From NCBI RefSeq assembly GCF_000711735.1, contig NZ_JONL01000012.1, positions 1 to 64,000 of the forward strand: DNA of 64,000 bases, in the 5' to 3' direction. Positions 7,874-17,003 of this stretch are shown here, one piece after another; within the stretch, counting starts at the first letter, position 1; the number at the start of each line of letters is the position of its first letter. The stretch is from Maridesulfovibrio frigidus DSM 17176 (GTDB taxonomy: Bacteria > Desulfobacterota > Desulfovibrionia > Desulfovibrionales > Desulfovibrionaceae). The translations under genes were made by a program, and so were the position numbers. Below the pieces are notes generated by a model, which made no database searches, had not been told where the DNA came from, and worked only from the letters and a program-made list of their open reading frames with translations.

Positions 7874-8025
7874 AGATTCGCAAAAAGCAGAACCTCTAGT
7901 TCGTCAGAAGATTTGCTAGTTTTTTTTGCTGTAATTTGATCTCGAACTTTCGGACGGCGCATTTCTAGTTTTTCAATTTTCCCGCCATTATCTTCAACCG
8001 GATATTCAAGTTTAATAGTAGTCAT
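7786..8025 (-). CDS. E: Tail assembly protein gpE
   Basis: A 79-aa protein of the P2 gpE/tail assembly chaperone family (MTTIKLEYPVEDNGGKIEKL, then LRRP-type block). Produced alone by normal termination at the TAA at 7786-7788, or extended by -1 frameshifting into the overlapping E' frame. The E and E-E' pair assists tape measure folding and tail tube assembly. Located between tail tube and tape measure genes, as in P2. Confidence 0.85.
   Translation of the reverse strand: MTTIKLEYPVEDNGGKIEKLEMRRPKVRDQITAKKTSKSSDELEVLLFANLCEVAPAVIEEMDMKDYSKLQQVYRDFLS
7792..7798 (-). other. Programmed -1 frameshift slippery site T TTT TTG
   Basis: On the minus strand the gpE codons GAT TTT TTG TCT TAA contain the canonical heptamer T TTT TTG in the right phase, two codons before the stop. 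A -1 slip gives TTT TTT GTC TTA AGT, which enters the conserved E' frame. Same gene order and logic as the P2 E/E' and lambda G/T frameshifts. Confidence 0.8.
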
Positions 8026-8027
8026 TT

Positions 8028-8537
8028 TTATAATCCTAATGAGTTGCGTCTTTCAGCAAGCTGGTCAGTTCCGTTAATAAATCTTTTCATGTTTGGGATA
8101 TCGATTTCATGAAGCACAACTCCATTCTGTTCACGCTTGTAATATTCAAGCTTCATGGAAAAAGTCTGATTATTCTTTTCGCCGGGCTTCCATGTTCCAT
8201 CTTCAATCTCAGTGATAATGCCACGTAAATTGACCACCACCGGAATGACAGAACCATCATATGATTCAAGAGAACCGCGCGCGGTGAGCTGTGTTTTCTC
8301 GCCGACGGAAACTCCCCATTTTGTAAGAACTTCGGGGAAATGCCCAGTCAGAATAAAAGAAGATTCAAGTGCTTCCATACCCATTTCAATAGGTACGGAT
8401 GAATCCATACCCCCGGCGCGGTGGTCCTCGGTTTTCAAGACAAGCTTCGGCGGCTTGAACTCCTCAATGTTCCCGGCAAATCCGTACCCATCTACAGTCA
8501 GATTTAAATCTTTTAAAACTTTATCTGCTACGCCCAT
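8028..8537 (-). CDS. FII: Major tail tube protein
   Basis: A 169-aa homologue of P2 gpFII, the protein that polymerises into the inner tail tube. It has the typical NIEEFKPPKLVLKTEDHRAGGMD block near the N-terminus and a C-terminal region ending in a small charged stretch. The start codon overlaps the last base of the sheath gene upstream. The FI-FII-E-E'-T order is kept. Confidence 0.9.
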   Translation of the reverse strand: MGVADKVLKDLNLTVDGYGFAGNIEEFKPPKLVLKTEDHRAGGMDSSVPIEMGMEALESSFILTGHFPEVLTKWGVSVGEKTQLTARGSLESYDGSVIPVVVNLRGIITEIEDGTWKPGEKNNQTFSMKLEYYKREQNGVVLHEIDIPNMKRFINGTDQLAERRNSLGL

Positions 8538-9739
8538 TAGAAAATCTCCTCAAAGTAATCGTTAACCATACGACTACGGAAAGTTACGTGTTCAGCTGGT
8601 GCTGGCGGTGTGAAATCAAAATCAAAATAGACCTTCCCCGCCGCTATCTGATCCGTTGAATTAAGCTCTTCATCGGCCCAGCAAGTACCGCCAAGAATCG
8701 CGCCTATATTTGTAAGGTTGCGAAGATAGGCATTAACGCCTTCAACCACATCTTCCATGTATGTTTTGGTTATGTTGCGATCTACCGCCCATAAATGAGC
8801 TTGCAATAAAGACTCGTTAATCATGTCTGCTGTACGGCGAACTGAAAGGAAGGCCCATTTAGCATCAGCCGAACAAGTCCGGTTGCCCCAAAGCCTGAAT
8901 CCGTCTTCATTAATAATAGTGGTCACGTTCTTTTCATTGAGCAGATTAGCGCGACAATTTGCATCACCAAGTGCAAAATCAATAGGGCGGGCCGTACCGG
9001 ATATACCGCTGATTTCTTGATTAGAAGGCGACCACCAAAACCCTTTATCATTGTCGATCGAGGCAATAAGTCCTGCGGCGCGCGGGGAAGGAGGCTCATT
9101 TACATAAACCCCATCACGATAAACTTTGACCCAAGGGTCAATAAGGTAACAACGTCCACCAAGATCATTTTCCATGCTAATTGCGTCGGCATCGTTCGTA
9201 TTAGGGCCATCTACAATAATTATTGCCCGTAGACGCGGTGCCAATCCTTCAAGCTCTGCAACCACCGGATTCTTAAAGAAAGTACCAGGATTTTCGGAAT
9301 CCTCTTCTTGCTGGTGAGTAAAGCCCGGAGCAATCAAAATACGAGGGGTAAATCCTAAAGCAGACTTTGAACCAAGCAGAGCCTGAACTCCTAAATAATT
9401 ACCATTAAGCGGATCAACGCCCCCAATGACGTTTGTCATTGCTTCTACTTCATTGGCTCCTTCATCAACACGAATCACGATTACTACTGCCCCGATTTGG
9501 TCGAATATGGCATCTAAAGCATTAGGCAAAGTTCCAGCCCCATCTCCGACAGTATCCAACTTTGCAGCTTCAGTCCGATTACCCGCAATCATCACAGGAG
9601 TATTAAGCGGAAAGGTTGCCGGATCAGCATCAGGAGCAGTGCCTATGATACCAATCACCGAGGACCGAACGGTCCTAATAGTGCGCGGCCCATCGTCAAT
9701 TTCGATAACCTCAACACCATGTAAAAAATTATCAGCCAT
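8537..9739 (-). CDS. FI: Contractile tail sheath protein
   Basis: A 400-aa P2 gpFI-type tail sheath protein. It starts HGVEVIEIDDGPRTIRTVRS and has the SVIGIIGTAPDAD strand, a receptor-like middle domain, and the conserved C-terminal half with INEDGFRLWGNRTCS and SVRRTADMINESL. It forms the outer contractile tube that drives tail contraction. Followed directly by the tube protein gene. Confidence 0.92.
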   Translation of the reverse strand: MADNFLHGVEVIEIDDGPRTIRTVRSSVIGIIGTAPDADPATFPLNTPVMIAGNRTEAAKLDTVGDGAGTLPNALDAIFDQIGAVVIVIRVDEGANEVEAMTNVIGGVDPLNGNYLGVQALLGSKSALGFTPRILIAPGFTHQQEEDSENPGTFFKNPVVAELEGLAPRLRAIIIVDGPNTNDADAISMENDLGGRCYLIDPWVKVYRDGVYVNEPPSPRAAGLIASIDNDKGFWWSPSNQEISGISGTARPIDFALGDANCRANLLNEKNVTTIINEDGFRLWGNRTCSADAKWAFLSVRRTADMINESLLQAHLWAVDRNITKTYMEDVVEGVNAYLRNLTNIGAILGGTCWADEELNSTDQIAAGKVYFDFDFTPPAPAEHVTFRSRMVNDYFEEIF

Positions 9740-9753
9740 AATTATTCTCCTAT

Positions 9754-10047
9754 TTAGTTATTGTGGCCCATTAAAATTACAGTGAAAATTTCAATGATTG
9801 ATTTAAGCGCATCTTTACGAGTTTCAACATTTGTCGCAGCCTCGTAAGCGGCCTTGGCTTCTGCCAGTTCGTTATGTGTTCCGGTTGATATTTTTCCGCT
9901 ATCAATAAGACGAACCTGAACCTTAACGGCTCTATCTGCCCCCGGAAGAATGATTTCAGAAGAGTTGCCAATTTCATCAAGAATGAACGGGGCCAGCTCT
10001 GCCGCAAGTATCTTTTTATCGGCAACAGTCATGTCATTTATATTCAT
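9754..10047 (-). CDS. Small phage protein between fibre and sheath genes
   Basis: A 97-aa acidic helical protein of unknown function. It lies where many P2-like phages have a fibre assembly gene, but I see no gpG-type sequence. Short spacing to both neighbours (3 and 14 bases) puts it in the tail operon. It may serve the tail fibre as chaperone or be a small structural protein; this is inferred from position only. Confidence 0.6.
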   Translation of the reverse strand: MNINDMTVADKKILAAELAPFILDEIGNSSEIILPGADRAVKVQVRLIDSGKISTGTHNELAEAKAAYEAATNVETRKDALKSIIEIFTVILMGHNN

Positions 10048-10050
10048 GTG

Positions 10051-12615
10051 TTATGCTCCTGTTTTCCAAGTATCTATTTGCGTTTCAGACACACGACACT
10101 CGCTGTCCTTAGACAATTCAGACACGCCAAGGGCCACCCGGCGGAAAGATTCAGCCGGGATTTGCTTTATAGATTCAAGTAGAATGAAATCAGGGCGGTC
10201 AGGGTCGGAGTCTGTACCAAGAGTTGTGGTTTCGATTGGAATTTCAATGAAATCTTCTGAAACAAACGAAATTCCATCGGGTCCATAGGCGGCTGTGAGA
10301 GCGGGCATTACGTGAACCTTAGAAGGTGCACCGCTAAAATTGGCCGAACTTATATCAATCTCATAGCTTCCGACATTATATAGTGATTTGCCAATGCCAA
10401 CGTAACTATCATTTAAAGTGACATAGCTGTTTGTACTTAGGGTATATTCATAGGCTTTAGAGCTTCCGGCCCAAAGAATAAAAGTATCAGCGTCAACCAT
10501 ACCCAGTGAAAAATATCCCTGTGAAGGCGGCTTTGTTAACTCTACTAAGCTATTTGTACTTATAGTATATTTATACAAAGCATAGTCAGAGTAACCGATA
10601 GCAAGAAGCAGCGTGTCATCATCTACCGAGATAATTGCATGGTATGTTGTATCGTCTGTGGTTAAATTGCCTACTTTTAAAGTTATTGTGCCAGTAGCAA
10701 TGTCGTATTCATAAAACCCACTTTGAATTGCAAAATAAAATTTACCATCTACATTGTGCATAGTTTTACAAATACCCACAACGCTATCATTTAAAGCAAC
10801 ATAGCTGTTTGTACTCAGGGTAAACTCGTAGGCTTTAGAATTTCCTGCCCAAAGGATAAATGTATCAGAGTCAACCATACCCAATGAGAAATATCCCTGT
10901 GAAGGCGGCTTTGTTAACTCGACTAGGCTATTTGTACTTATAGTGTATTTATACAAAGCGTAATCAGAGTAACCAATTGCAAGAAGCAGCGTGTCATCAT
11001 CTACTGAGATAATAGCATGGTATGATGTCTCATCAGAGGTTAGATTCTCTACTTTTAAAGTAGTTGTGCCAGTAGCAATGTCGTATTCATAAAGTTCACT
11101 TTGAATTGCAAAAAAGAGCTTGTTATTAAAATTGTTAACGACATCTCCAGAAACAACGGCCCCTAGATTGGTTATGAGGTTTGTATTCGCTAAAACTTTT
11201 TTATTTGTAAAAAGAGTATCCGCATCAGTCTTTGCAAGAACGGGTATTCCCTTATCCCGCACTTTCGCCCGCATCGAAATTTCAGCCCAATCAGTTTCAG
11301 CCGCATCCTGATCTACGCCATTACTCCGAAGCGCAGCATTATCAGCAAGAGCAACACCCGCCGCACTTGCATCATCGTGCCCATTCCATGCAGAAAGAAA
11401 CACAGCTTCGTCACCTGTGATGAAAGCCGAGCTCGTGCGGAATCCTGTTGCCGTTGACCATTCAGACCAACTAAGCAACGTACCCTTATGGCGACACTCA
11501 AAAACATAATCAGTGGAAACCTGAAGCAATCCGGCAGGCATTAAGTATTCCAGCACCACGCCAAGTTCAGGCGATAAATGCAGAACTGTATCACCCTGCC
11601 TAATCCTAAACTGAATCCCCGCGTGAGTGTCCGCAGTATCACCAACAACGGCAAAGGGGCCTGACATTAAAGTAGGGCATTCCTGCACGTTGGTTGCATC
11701 GGCTACAGGCAAAGTATTTGCCGGACGTTCTGCATAATTAAAAATTGAACGAGTTGTGAAACTCTTAGGATCAGACCATGGCGACCATTGCCCAGTATTC
11801 AAACGGCGACGAGTCCGCACTTTGTAAAGAGTGCTTACCTGTAAATATCCGGCAGGAATTTCAAAGCTGTTCAAAGCAACGGAACTAGGACCAGAATCAA
11901 AAACAGGATTTGAAAAATTTCCCGATCCAAGATCAACCTGCCACTGGCTTGCTTGATGCTCAGTATTTGCAAACACAGGCACGAACTCATGGGCGGAAAT
12001 AATAGGAGTTTCACCGATATCAGTTGCCCCGTCTGCCGGGCTTATAATTTCAGGGATTCCGGTTGCGAGTCTTGCCAGCAAATCAGGATGGGCTTCAGAG
12101 TCAACATCATGGACAACAATGTCATCTTGCGTTGCTAAAAGTACCGGACTTTGCATGATAGTAATTTCAGCCGCATTGCCAGTTACAACATCAATACGAA
12201 ATTGCTTTTCAAGCGGCGCGGCCCCGGCAGGAAGTTGCGGTATATAATCGTATTGTTCACCCGCATAATCCACGGCGTAAAGAATTTCACCGCGCGACGG
12301 ATGGGTTGCAAAAATTCCTATTTCACGCAGAGCAAAACCCGAGACAAGGCCCGAATTGGTCAGCATTGCGTGAAGAGTATAACACCCTGCGGGTTCATCA
12401 GTATCCGGCACGGAACTAGGAGCAATTGAACCAATATCAAGGCTCATAGCTTCATCAAGCAACGCGGTTAGCTCCGCTGGTGCACTTAGTTGAGATTCAT
12501 TCCAAATGCCGGACCCTACAGCAATACGCGTAAAATCAAGCACGGTTCCCGCACCGACCAAGCCTAAAAGCTCCATGCCGTGCCGGGTAAGTTTCATACC
12601 TGTAAAATTAGGCAT
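10051..12615 (-). CDS. H: Tail fibre protein with beta-propeller-like repeats
   Basis: An 854-aa fibre. Residues 1-165 match the N-terminal phage tail-collar fibre domain (DUF3751 type; TRHGMELLGLVGAGT, GFALREIGIFATHP) that attaches the fibre to the baseplate. Residues about 190-400 look like Ig/fibronectin-like modules with SPWSDPKSF-type motifs. Residues about 500-755 contain two near-identical 126-aa units made of YEYDIATGT and YKYTISTNSLVEL blades, like a Kelch or WD propeller. The C-terminus is probably the receptor-binding end. Located after gpI, as in P2. Confidence 0.85.
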   Translation of the reverse strand: MPNFTGMKLTRHGMELLGLVGAGTVLDFTRIAVGSGIWNESQLSAPAELTALLDEAMSLDIGSIAPSSVPDTDEPAGCYTLHAMLTNSGLVSGFALREIGIFATHPSRGEILYAVDYAGEQYDYIPQLPAGAAPLEKQFRIDVVTGNAAEITIMQSPVLLATQDDIVVHDVDSEAHPDLLARLATGIPEIISPADGATDIGETPIISAHEFVPVFANTEHQASQWQVDLGSGNFSNPVFDSGPSSVALNSFEIPAGYLQVSTLYKVRTRRRLNTGQWSPWSDPKSFTTRSIFNYAERPANTLPVADATNVQECPTLMSGPFAVVGDTADTHAGIQFRIRQGDTVLHLSPELGVVLEYLMPAGLLQVSTDYVFECRHKGTLLSWSEWSTATGFRTSSAFITGDEAVFLSAWNGHDDASAAGVALADNAALRSNGVDQDAAETDWAEISMRAKVRDKGIPVLAKTDADTLFTNKKVLANTNLITNLGAVVSGDVVNNFNNKLFFAIQSELYEYDIATGTTTLKVENLTSDETSYHAIISVDDDTLLLAIGYSDYALYKYTISTNSLVELTKPPSQGYFSLGMVDSDTFILWAGNSKAYEFTLSTNSYVALNDSVVGICKTMHNVDGKFYFAIQSGFYEYDIATGTITLKVGNLTTDDTTYHAIISVDDDTLLLAIGYSDYALYKYTISTNSLVELTKPPSQGYFSLGMVDADTFILWAGSSKAYEYTLSTNSYVTLNDSYVGIGKSLYNVGSYEIDISSANFSGAPSKVHVMPALTAAYGPDGISFVSEDFIEIPIETTTLGTDSDPDRPDFILLESIKQIPAESFRRVALGVSELSKDSECRVSETQIDTWKTGA
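10350..11105 (-). repeat. Two 378-bp tandem repeats in tail fibre gene
   Basis: Two in-frame copies with a period of 378 bp (126 codons); for example the AAATATCCCT element occurs at 10511 and 10889. Unit borders are approximate. Copies differ by scattered mostly silent changes. Likely arose by duplication of propeller blades. Confidence 0.8.
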
Positions 12616-13294
12616 TAATGCCTCCTATGGTAATGGTATCAATCACCTGTACAGCTCCGCCAAAAAACAACCCCACAGGGTCAACTTCCAGCGACGTAGC
12701 AGGTAAATTTATAGTAATAATGTCCGCTTCTCTGACACCTGCACCGCTGTAAAAAAGGGCTGGATCAGAAGAAATATTGATATGCACAGGAATATGCTGA
12801 ACTGAACCGGAGCGAACAGCCCCGCCAGTAAATGAAGGATTTATAAGCGTGGAATGAAACACAATTGAATCGAGGTGTGAACGGGTGTTTTTCGCAACCG
12901 CTACAGCTTCAAGCATGTCAAAATATACAGCTTCACTCGCGGTTGTTTCAGTGGAAACTTTGAACTTGTATTCATCTCCGTCATATTCAAACCATTCAAG
13001 TACGTCGGCAGAAATACCGAGGGCATCAAGATACCTTTCAACGGCAACCGGAGTTCCTTTAATACGATGAATAGCTATGCTTGTTTTAATGACCGCCCGC
13101 TTTGTTGCCTCGGGCCATGAGTCTTTCCACAGGTCCACGGAAAGCGACCACGCCAACCACGGCAAGAAAACAACCGGACATTTTTCAGGGTTCCATAAAT
13201 CACGGATATCAACCGGAACGGCTTCAATTCTAGCAACGGCGTTGGATAAATCCCGTTCCTGTTTAGTTGCGCTAATAGGCAAAAGGTCAGACAT
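12608..13294 (-). CDS. I: Tail protein I (baseplate)
   Basis: A 228-aa P2 gpI family protein. The N-terminal half carries the family pattern LLPISATKQERDLSNAVAR, then DIRDLWNPEKCPVVFLPWLAW-type sequence and KGTPVAVERYLDALG. It forms part of the baseplate wedge and links to the fibre. It shares one base with gpJ upstream and overlaps the fibre gene by 8 bp. Confidence 0.9.
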   Translation of the reverse strand: MSDLLPISATKQERDLSNAVARIEAVPVDIRDLWNPEKCPVVFLPWLAWSLSVDLWKDSWPEATKRAVIKTSIAIHRIKGTPVAVERYLDALGISADVLEWFEYDGDEYKFKVSTETTASEAVYFDMLEAVAVAKNTRSHLDSIVFHSTLINPSFTGGAVRSGSVQHIPVHINISSDPALFYSGAGVREADIITINLPATSLEVDPVGLFFGGAVQVIDTITIGGINA

Positions 13295-14172
13295 TAGCCT
13301 TCCCCTACTTCAAACGAGGTGCAATAAGCCGCCTGTTCTGGTTGCATTGCTAAATCTGAAACAGGGGAAATAAGTTCAACTTTTGCCACGCCTTCAACGT
13401 GCAAAGCGGCATAAATACCGGAAAGCGGAACAGTTGAGCCAAGGCTATGCCTTTCGTTTGCATATTCAGTTACAGCGGCAAGGGCTGAATCAATAACAGA
13501 CGAAGGAGCCGGACCGGGCTGAATGTAAAGTGTTGCTTTAACTTCGTAGTTTACAATCACAGCAGGTTTTACGGTCACATGGTCAGTTAACGGCCTAACT
13601 TCGCGATCATTGACCACATCATCTACAGCAATAAGGGTTTCAGCATCCGGCAAGCCGTCACCGTCACGAGTTAAAACATAAACCTCGACCTCACCCGGCA
13701 ACGAACTCAAAGCCGCCGCACCACGCACAGCGGGTACTTTTAAAGCATGGAAAACATACGCCCCATCAGGACCAGCGGAAGAAAACCCTTCCGGGGCCAT
13801 TTGAACGCGGGCACGAAATTCATCATCACCTTCATAAGTAGGAAGAATAACGGGACGGGCTTCAGAATCACCCGCATCAATAAGCTTTCGCTCAACTGGC
13901 GCAAGAGCCGCCAGATTATCAAGGTCAGCACCCGGAGCATAAGCAACCATCACAGCGCGGGCGGCATCGTTAACGCGCTGGCGCAAGCCGAGTTCACGGT
14001 ATGCGGCAACTTCTAAAATTTTATAAGCGGGATCAGATTCAACAAGCGCAGTGAATTGCGGATCACGCGCGCGAAGGTCAGCCAGCAATTCAGCAAGGAT
14101 TGATTCAAAATCAAGCGGCTCGACAATATCAGGGGCCGGAACCTTGGACATATTAATAGGTTCAAAGGTCAT
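13294..14172 (-). CDS. J: Baseplate J family protein
   Basis: A 292-aa baseplate wedge protein of the gpJ/Mu gp47 family: DFESILAELLADLRARDPQF near the start, GADLDNLAAL, then FRARVQMAPEGFSSAGPDGAYVFHA in pieces typical of the family, and the VEVYVLTRDGDG strand. It overlaps gpW by 4 bp and gpI by 1 bp, pointing to coupled translation and similar stoichiometry. Confidence 0.92.
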   Translation of the reverse strand: MTFEPINMSKVPAPDIVEPLDFESILAELLADLRARDPQFTALVESDPAYKILEVAAYRELGLRQRVNDAARAVMVAYAPGADLDNLAALAPVERKLIDAGDSEARPVILPTYEGDDEFRARVQMAPEGFSSAGPDGAYVFHALKVPAVRGAAALSSLPGEVEVYVLTRDGDGLPDAETLIAVDDVVNDREVRPLTDHVTVKPAVIVNYEVKATLYIQPGPAPSSVIDSALAAVTEYANERHSLGSTVPLSGIYAALHVEGVAKVELISPVSDLAMQPEQAAYCTSFEVGEG

Positions 14173-14510
14173 GATATTACTATCCCGTCTAAAGTGATTT
14201 CCTTTCCTTCCGGCAAGTACTTACCAACTAAATTGATAATGATTTCCCCGGCTGAATTTAGGCTTTCAACTATAACGCTGGTGAGCTTGTAACGTGGTTC
14301 CCATTTCTTAAGAGCTTCAGCAACGGCAGAATAGTATTCAACCAACAAGTCGGAGCTGTACGGCCTATCAACCAGCTTAAATAAGCGACTGCCATAAGTG
14401 CGCCGCATGATTCTTGAACCTATTGGAGTAGTAAGAATGTCAGTAATGGACTGGCGAAGGTGTGTAAGCCCCTCAACATGTTTGCCAGTTACAGCGCATA
14501 CACCTTTCAT
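14169..14510 (-). CDS. W: Baseplate protein gpW (gp25-like lysozyme family)
   Basis: A 113-aa protein of the GPW/gp25 family. It shows the family signature LRQSITDILTTPIGSRIMR then RTYGSRLF and a C-terminal beta strand pair. It forms the core of the baseplate wedge with gpJ. Overlaps both V and J by 4 bp. Confidence 0.9.
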   Translation of the reverse strand: MKGVCAVTGKHVEGLTHLRQSITDILTTPIGSRIMRRTYGSRLFKLVDRPYSSDLLVEYYSAVAEALKKWEPRYKLTSVIVESLNSAGEIIINLVGKYLPEGKEITLDGIVIS

Positions 14511-15424
14511 GATGCACCTCCAGTGGGTTCATCAGTGACGGTGCCGTTTTCACCGTGAACATGATGTTGTAGGGAAACACCCTCGGAAATGGTATCGCCG
14601 TCATGCTGAATAAAATCACCTTCGCGGTGGATAATTTCACCGTAAAGTTCTGCCCCGCCACCGTGGGTGCTGTTGCCGTGGGTGATAGGACCATCAAAAA
14701 CAAGTTGCGGAGCGGAAAGGGTTACACGGGTTGCGCTGTTGATTACAATTTCACCAACAACATCAAGTATTACCTTACCGCCGACGGCACGGTTAACATC
14801 CCCGCCAATATCATCTGAAACATTGCCGCCGATAATATCAGTGCGGTTGCCGCCAATATCATTAAAAACATCACGCCCGACCTGCTTAAACTCATCACGA
14901 TCAATGGTCATGGAAACATCCCTGTGAACCTGAACAGTCATATCCTTATCAATTTCGCGATTCTCAAAACCGGGAATGTAAGCGTGTAAAATATGATTCA
15001 AGCGGTCATACTCGATAATCGCGCCATCTTCATAAGTAGTACGATGAATAGTAGGTCGATCCGCCGGGGCCGGATGATTAGTGGAAAAGAGAGAACCCAA
15101 AACAGCACCGCCGGAAATCTCACCGGACGGAGCCAAAACAATCACCTGTTCGCCGACTTCCGGTGCCCACCAAGTGTGGTCGCCACCAGCGCGAAATGTA
15201 ACCCACGGAAGCCAATCAGAAACAGCTTCACCAAAGGACACACGAACACGTGCCTTGCTGTAATCAGCTTCGGCAACGGTTCCTATGCGGATCATGTTTG
15301 ATAAGCGGCGGTCAATTTCTGACTTATGGAAGTTCGAATTCTGCAATGACCTGCCCTCCGCTTTCCTGTGTTGGAATTTCACCATCTGTAACCACTTGAT
15401 ATTCCGGCTCATGGTCCGCGCCAA
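14507..15424 (-). CDS. V: Baseplate assembly protein V (spike)
   Basis: The P2 gpV-type spike protein: an OB-fold region (NMIRIGTVAEADYSKARVRV), then a beta-helix with repeated VxxDIGG-type motifs (around residues 215-250), which forms the membrane-piercing needle. The open frame begins at 15424, but this overlaps the upstream gene by 100 bp. Family members usually start a few residues before the RRLSNMIRIG block, where no ATG, GTG or TTG exists; the next ATG is 15295. The exact start is therefore unclear and may be an unusual codon. Confidence 0.85.
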   Translation of the reverse strand: MARTMSRNIKWLQMVKFQHRKAEGRSLQNSNFHKSEIDRRLSNMIRIGTVAEADYSKARVRVSFGEAVSDWLPWVTFRAGGDHTWWAPEVGEQVIVLAPSGEISGGAVLGSLFSTNHPAPADRPTIHRTTYEDGAIIEYDRLNHILHAYIPGFENREIDKDMTVQVHRDVSMTIDRDEFKQVGRDVFNDIGGNRTDIIGGNVSDDIGGDVNRAVGGKVILDVVGEIVINSATRVTLSAPQLVFDGPITHGNSTHGGGAELYGEIIHREGDFIQHDGDTISEGVSLQHHVHGENGTVTDEPTGGAS

Positions 15425-15905
15425 TCAATGGCGAATAGCCAAGAAAAACCGTTTGCGGTGTATTGCCTTCACCAGTCCAAATAGATTCGCCAAGCAAGCC
15501 ACTGAACTCAAATTCAACCCGCCACTCTTCATATCCATCCTTTGAAGGCTTGAAGTCTTCAGGATAACCACCAATAAACTTTGTCGCTGAAACCGGAAGC
15601 CCAAAGCGGTTCCCGTCGATAAACTTAGCAAGAGAACAAACTAGGGCGGCAACTTCACGGGCCGCATCCTTCACTTTGAAATGGATAAGCGGATAGACAA
15701 CCCAACGCATGTTTATTTCAAGCTGGCCTGTACCGGGATCTTTTTCGCCCGGCTCAACATGGGCAAGCTCAAGAGCAAGGGCCGGAGCAACCACCGTTCC
15801 GCTTTCACGGCGATAGTCACCCACGGAACAAGCGGGAAAAGCTTCTTTAAGCTTTTGAACAATCGCTTCATGCGCTTCGGATATGTCTATTTGCTCGATT
15901 CCCAT
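15324..15905 (-). CDS. Gp37-like phage tail-associated protein
   Basis: A 193-aa protein resembling the Mu-like gp37 family. It has an N-terminal helix and a DYRRESGTVVAPALALELAHVE strand in pieces, then a domain common in phage genes placed just before baseplate genes. It overlaps gpZ upstream by 19 bp. Probable role at the tail terminator or neck; inferred from family and position. Confidence 0.65.
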   Translation of the reverse strand: MGIEQIDISEAHEAIVQKLKEAFPACSVGDYRRESGTVVAPALALELAHVEPGEKDPGTGQLEINMRWVVYPLIHFKVKDAAREVAALVCSLAKFIDGNRFGLPVSATKFIGGYPEDFKPSKDGYEEWRVEFEFSGLLGESIWTGEGNTPQTVFLGYSPLIGADHEPEYQVVTDGEIPTQESGGQVIAEFELP

Positions 15906-16417
15906 TTCATTTCCCTTTCAAAAAATATGTAAAATTTGCGTTCAAAAGCTTTGAGGATATCGGCCTCAATTACATGTTTAATGGCCTGATCAATTTTCGC
16001 TGTTTGTATGGCGATGGGTAGCCGGTTATCTGTTCCCTTCTCTAATGTAACTCGCCTATAAACCTCAGTTTTACCGCCACGCTGTTGAATGAAACCGTGT
16101 TTACGTTCAATCTTTCCAGCCTGAACACCTGTCCGATTCTGGTTAGGGTTCATTTCCCGCAAAGGAACTCCATACAATCCAAACCAAAGCCGAGAGGTAT
16201 TGCGACCACCACCAAAAGATACAAATAAACGCTTTTTAAGAACGGCCTGCTTAATTCCAGTTACCTTGCTGGTTTCACGCAGAGCTACAGTTTTTAAATG
16301 CCGGGCAAGCTTTGAAATGGCTCTTTTGCAAGCAACATCAATTTGCTTTTCAGTTGCGGCAAAATCAGCGGCGATCAGCTCAAGTTTATCGCCATCTATC
16401 TTCAGAGCTGTAGCCAT
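15887..16417 (-). CDS. Z: Minor tail protein Z-like
   Basis: A 176-aa protein of the prophage minor tail protein Z family (lambda gpZ). It keeps the helical N-terminus, SKVTGIKQAVLKKR, and the WFGLYGVPLREMN block. It lies next to an FII-like gene as in lambda, so head-tail connection genes came from a lambda-like source while the tail is P2-like. Confidence 0.8.
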   Translation of the reverse strand: MATALKIDGDKLELIAADFAATEKQIDVACKRAISKLARHLKTVALRETSKVTGIKQAVLKKRLFVSFGGGRNTSRLWFGLYGVPLREMNPNQNRTGVQAGKIERKHGFIQQRGGKTEVYRRVTLEKGTDNRLPIAIQTAKIDQAIKHVIEADILKAFERKFYIFFEREMKWESSK

Positions 16418-16728
16418 TACTGAGCCAAAGTAAGTTCAATTTTTCCAAGTCCGGAGCCATCAGGGCGAAAAGCATACACATCGTAAGTTTTGCTTTCCAA
16501 AACCACCTGGGAACCTTGTTCAAGACCAGACGCGTCAATTTCCTTACATGTCAAAACAGGGCTGTCAGGATTAAAAACCATTGCCCTGCCTAGCATTGCT
16601 TCATCCATGTCAGCATCTTTGTAGGCTTTAAATGTTCGATTCTCGGCAATGACAAGAATTTCATGTGCATCCAGCCCATCAAAGAATATATCTAGGTCGT
16701 CTTCCATATCAGCTAGAAAATCGTTCAT
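16417..16728 (-). CDS. Head-tail joining protein (lambda FII-like)
   Basis: About 103 aa from the ATG at 16728, preferred over 16752 because of start context and less overlap with the spanin gene. The sequence (FDGLDAHEILVIAENRTFKA ... TCKEIDASGLEQGSQVVLES) resembles the lambda FII / Gifsy-2-like head-tail joining family. Adjacent to Z as in lambda. Confidence 0.7.
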   Translation of the reverse strand: MNDFLADMEDDLDIFFDGLDAHEILVIAENRTFKAYKDADMDEAMLGRAMVFNPDSPVLTCKEIDASGLEQGSQVVLESKTYDVYAFRPDGSGLGKIELTLAQ

Positions 16729-17003
16729 TGTTCCGCCTGCGTCTCGTAACATCTGATGGTTGCATTTTGATCTTTGATCAACTTGTCCTGATTGATGACA
16801 TTGTCGGTCAGAATCTTAACATTATAGGGTGAACCGAGGTGTTGTTCGGAATCCAGACGACTGAATTCATAGACTCCTGGGCCGGGGCATTTCTCAAGCT
16901 TTGCTACAACCTCGATAACTTCAACCTGAGGTTCAGGAATCTCGAGCTTACTGCTGCAGGAACACAGAATTAAGCAGGCCAACAGCAGAGTTGCTTGTCG
17001 CAT
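16725..17003 (-). CDS. Rz1: Rz1-like outer membrane spanin lipoprotein
   Basis: A 92-aa protein with a signal peptide and lipobox (LLLACLILCSCSS) that would be cleaved before cysteine and anchored in the outer membrane. It starts out of frame inside the 3' end of the Rz-like gene (56-bp overlap), the hallmark of spanin pairs. Together they fuse inner and outer membranes in the last step of lysis. Longer than many Rz1 proteins, without a strong proline-rich region. Confidence 0.7.
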   Translation of the reverse strand: MRQATLLLACLILCSCSSKLEIPEPQVEVIEVVAKLEKCPGPGVYEFSRLDSEQHLGSPYNVKILTDNVINQDKLIKDQNATIRCYETQAEQ

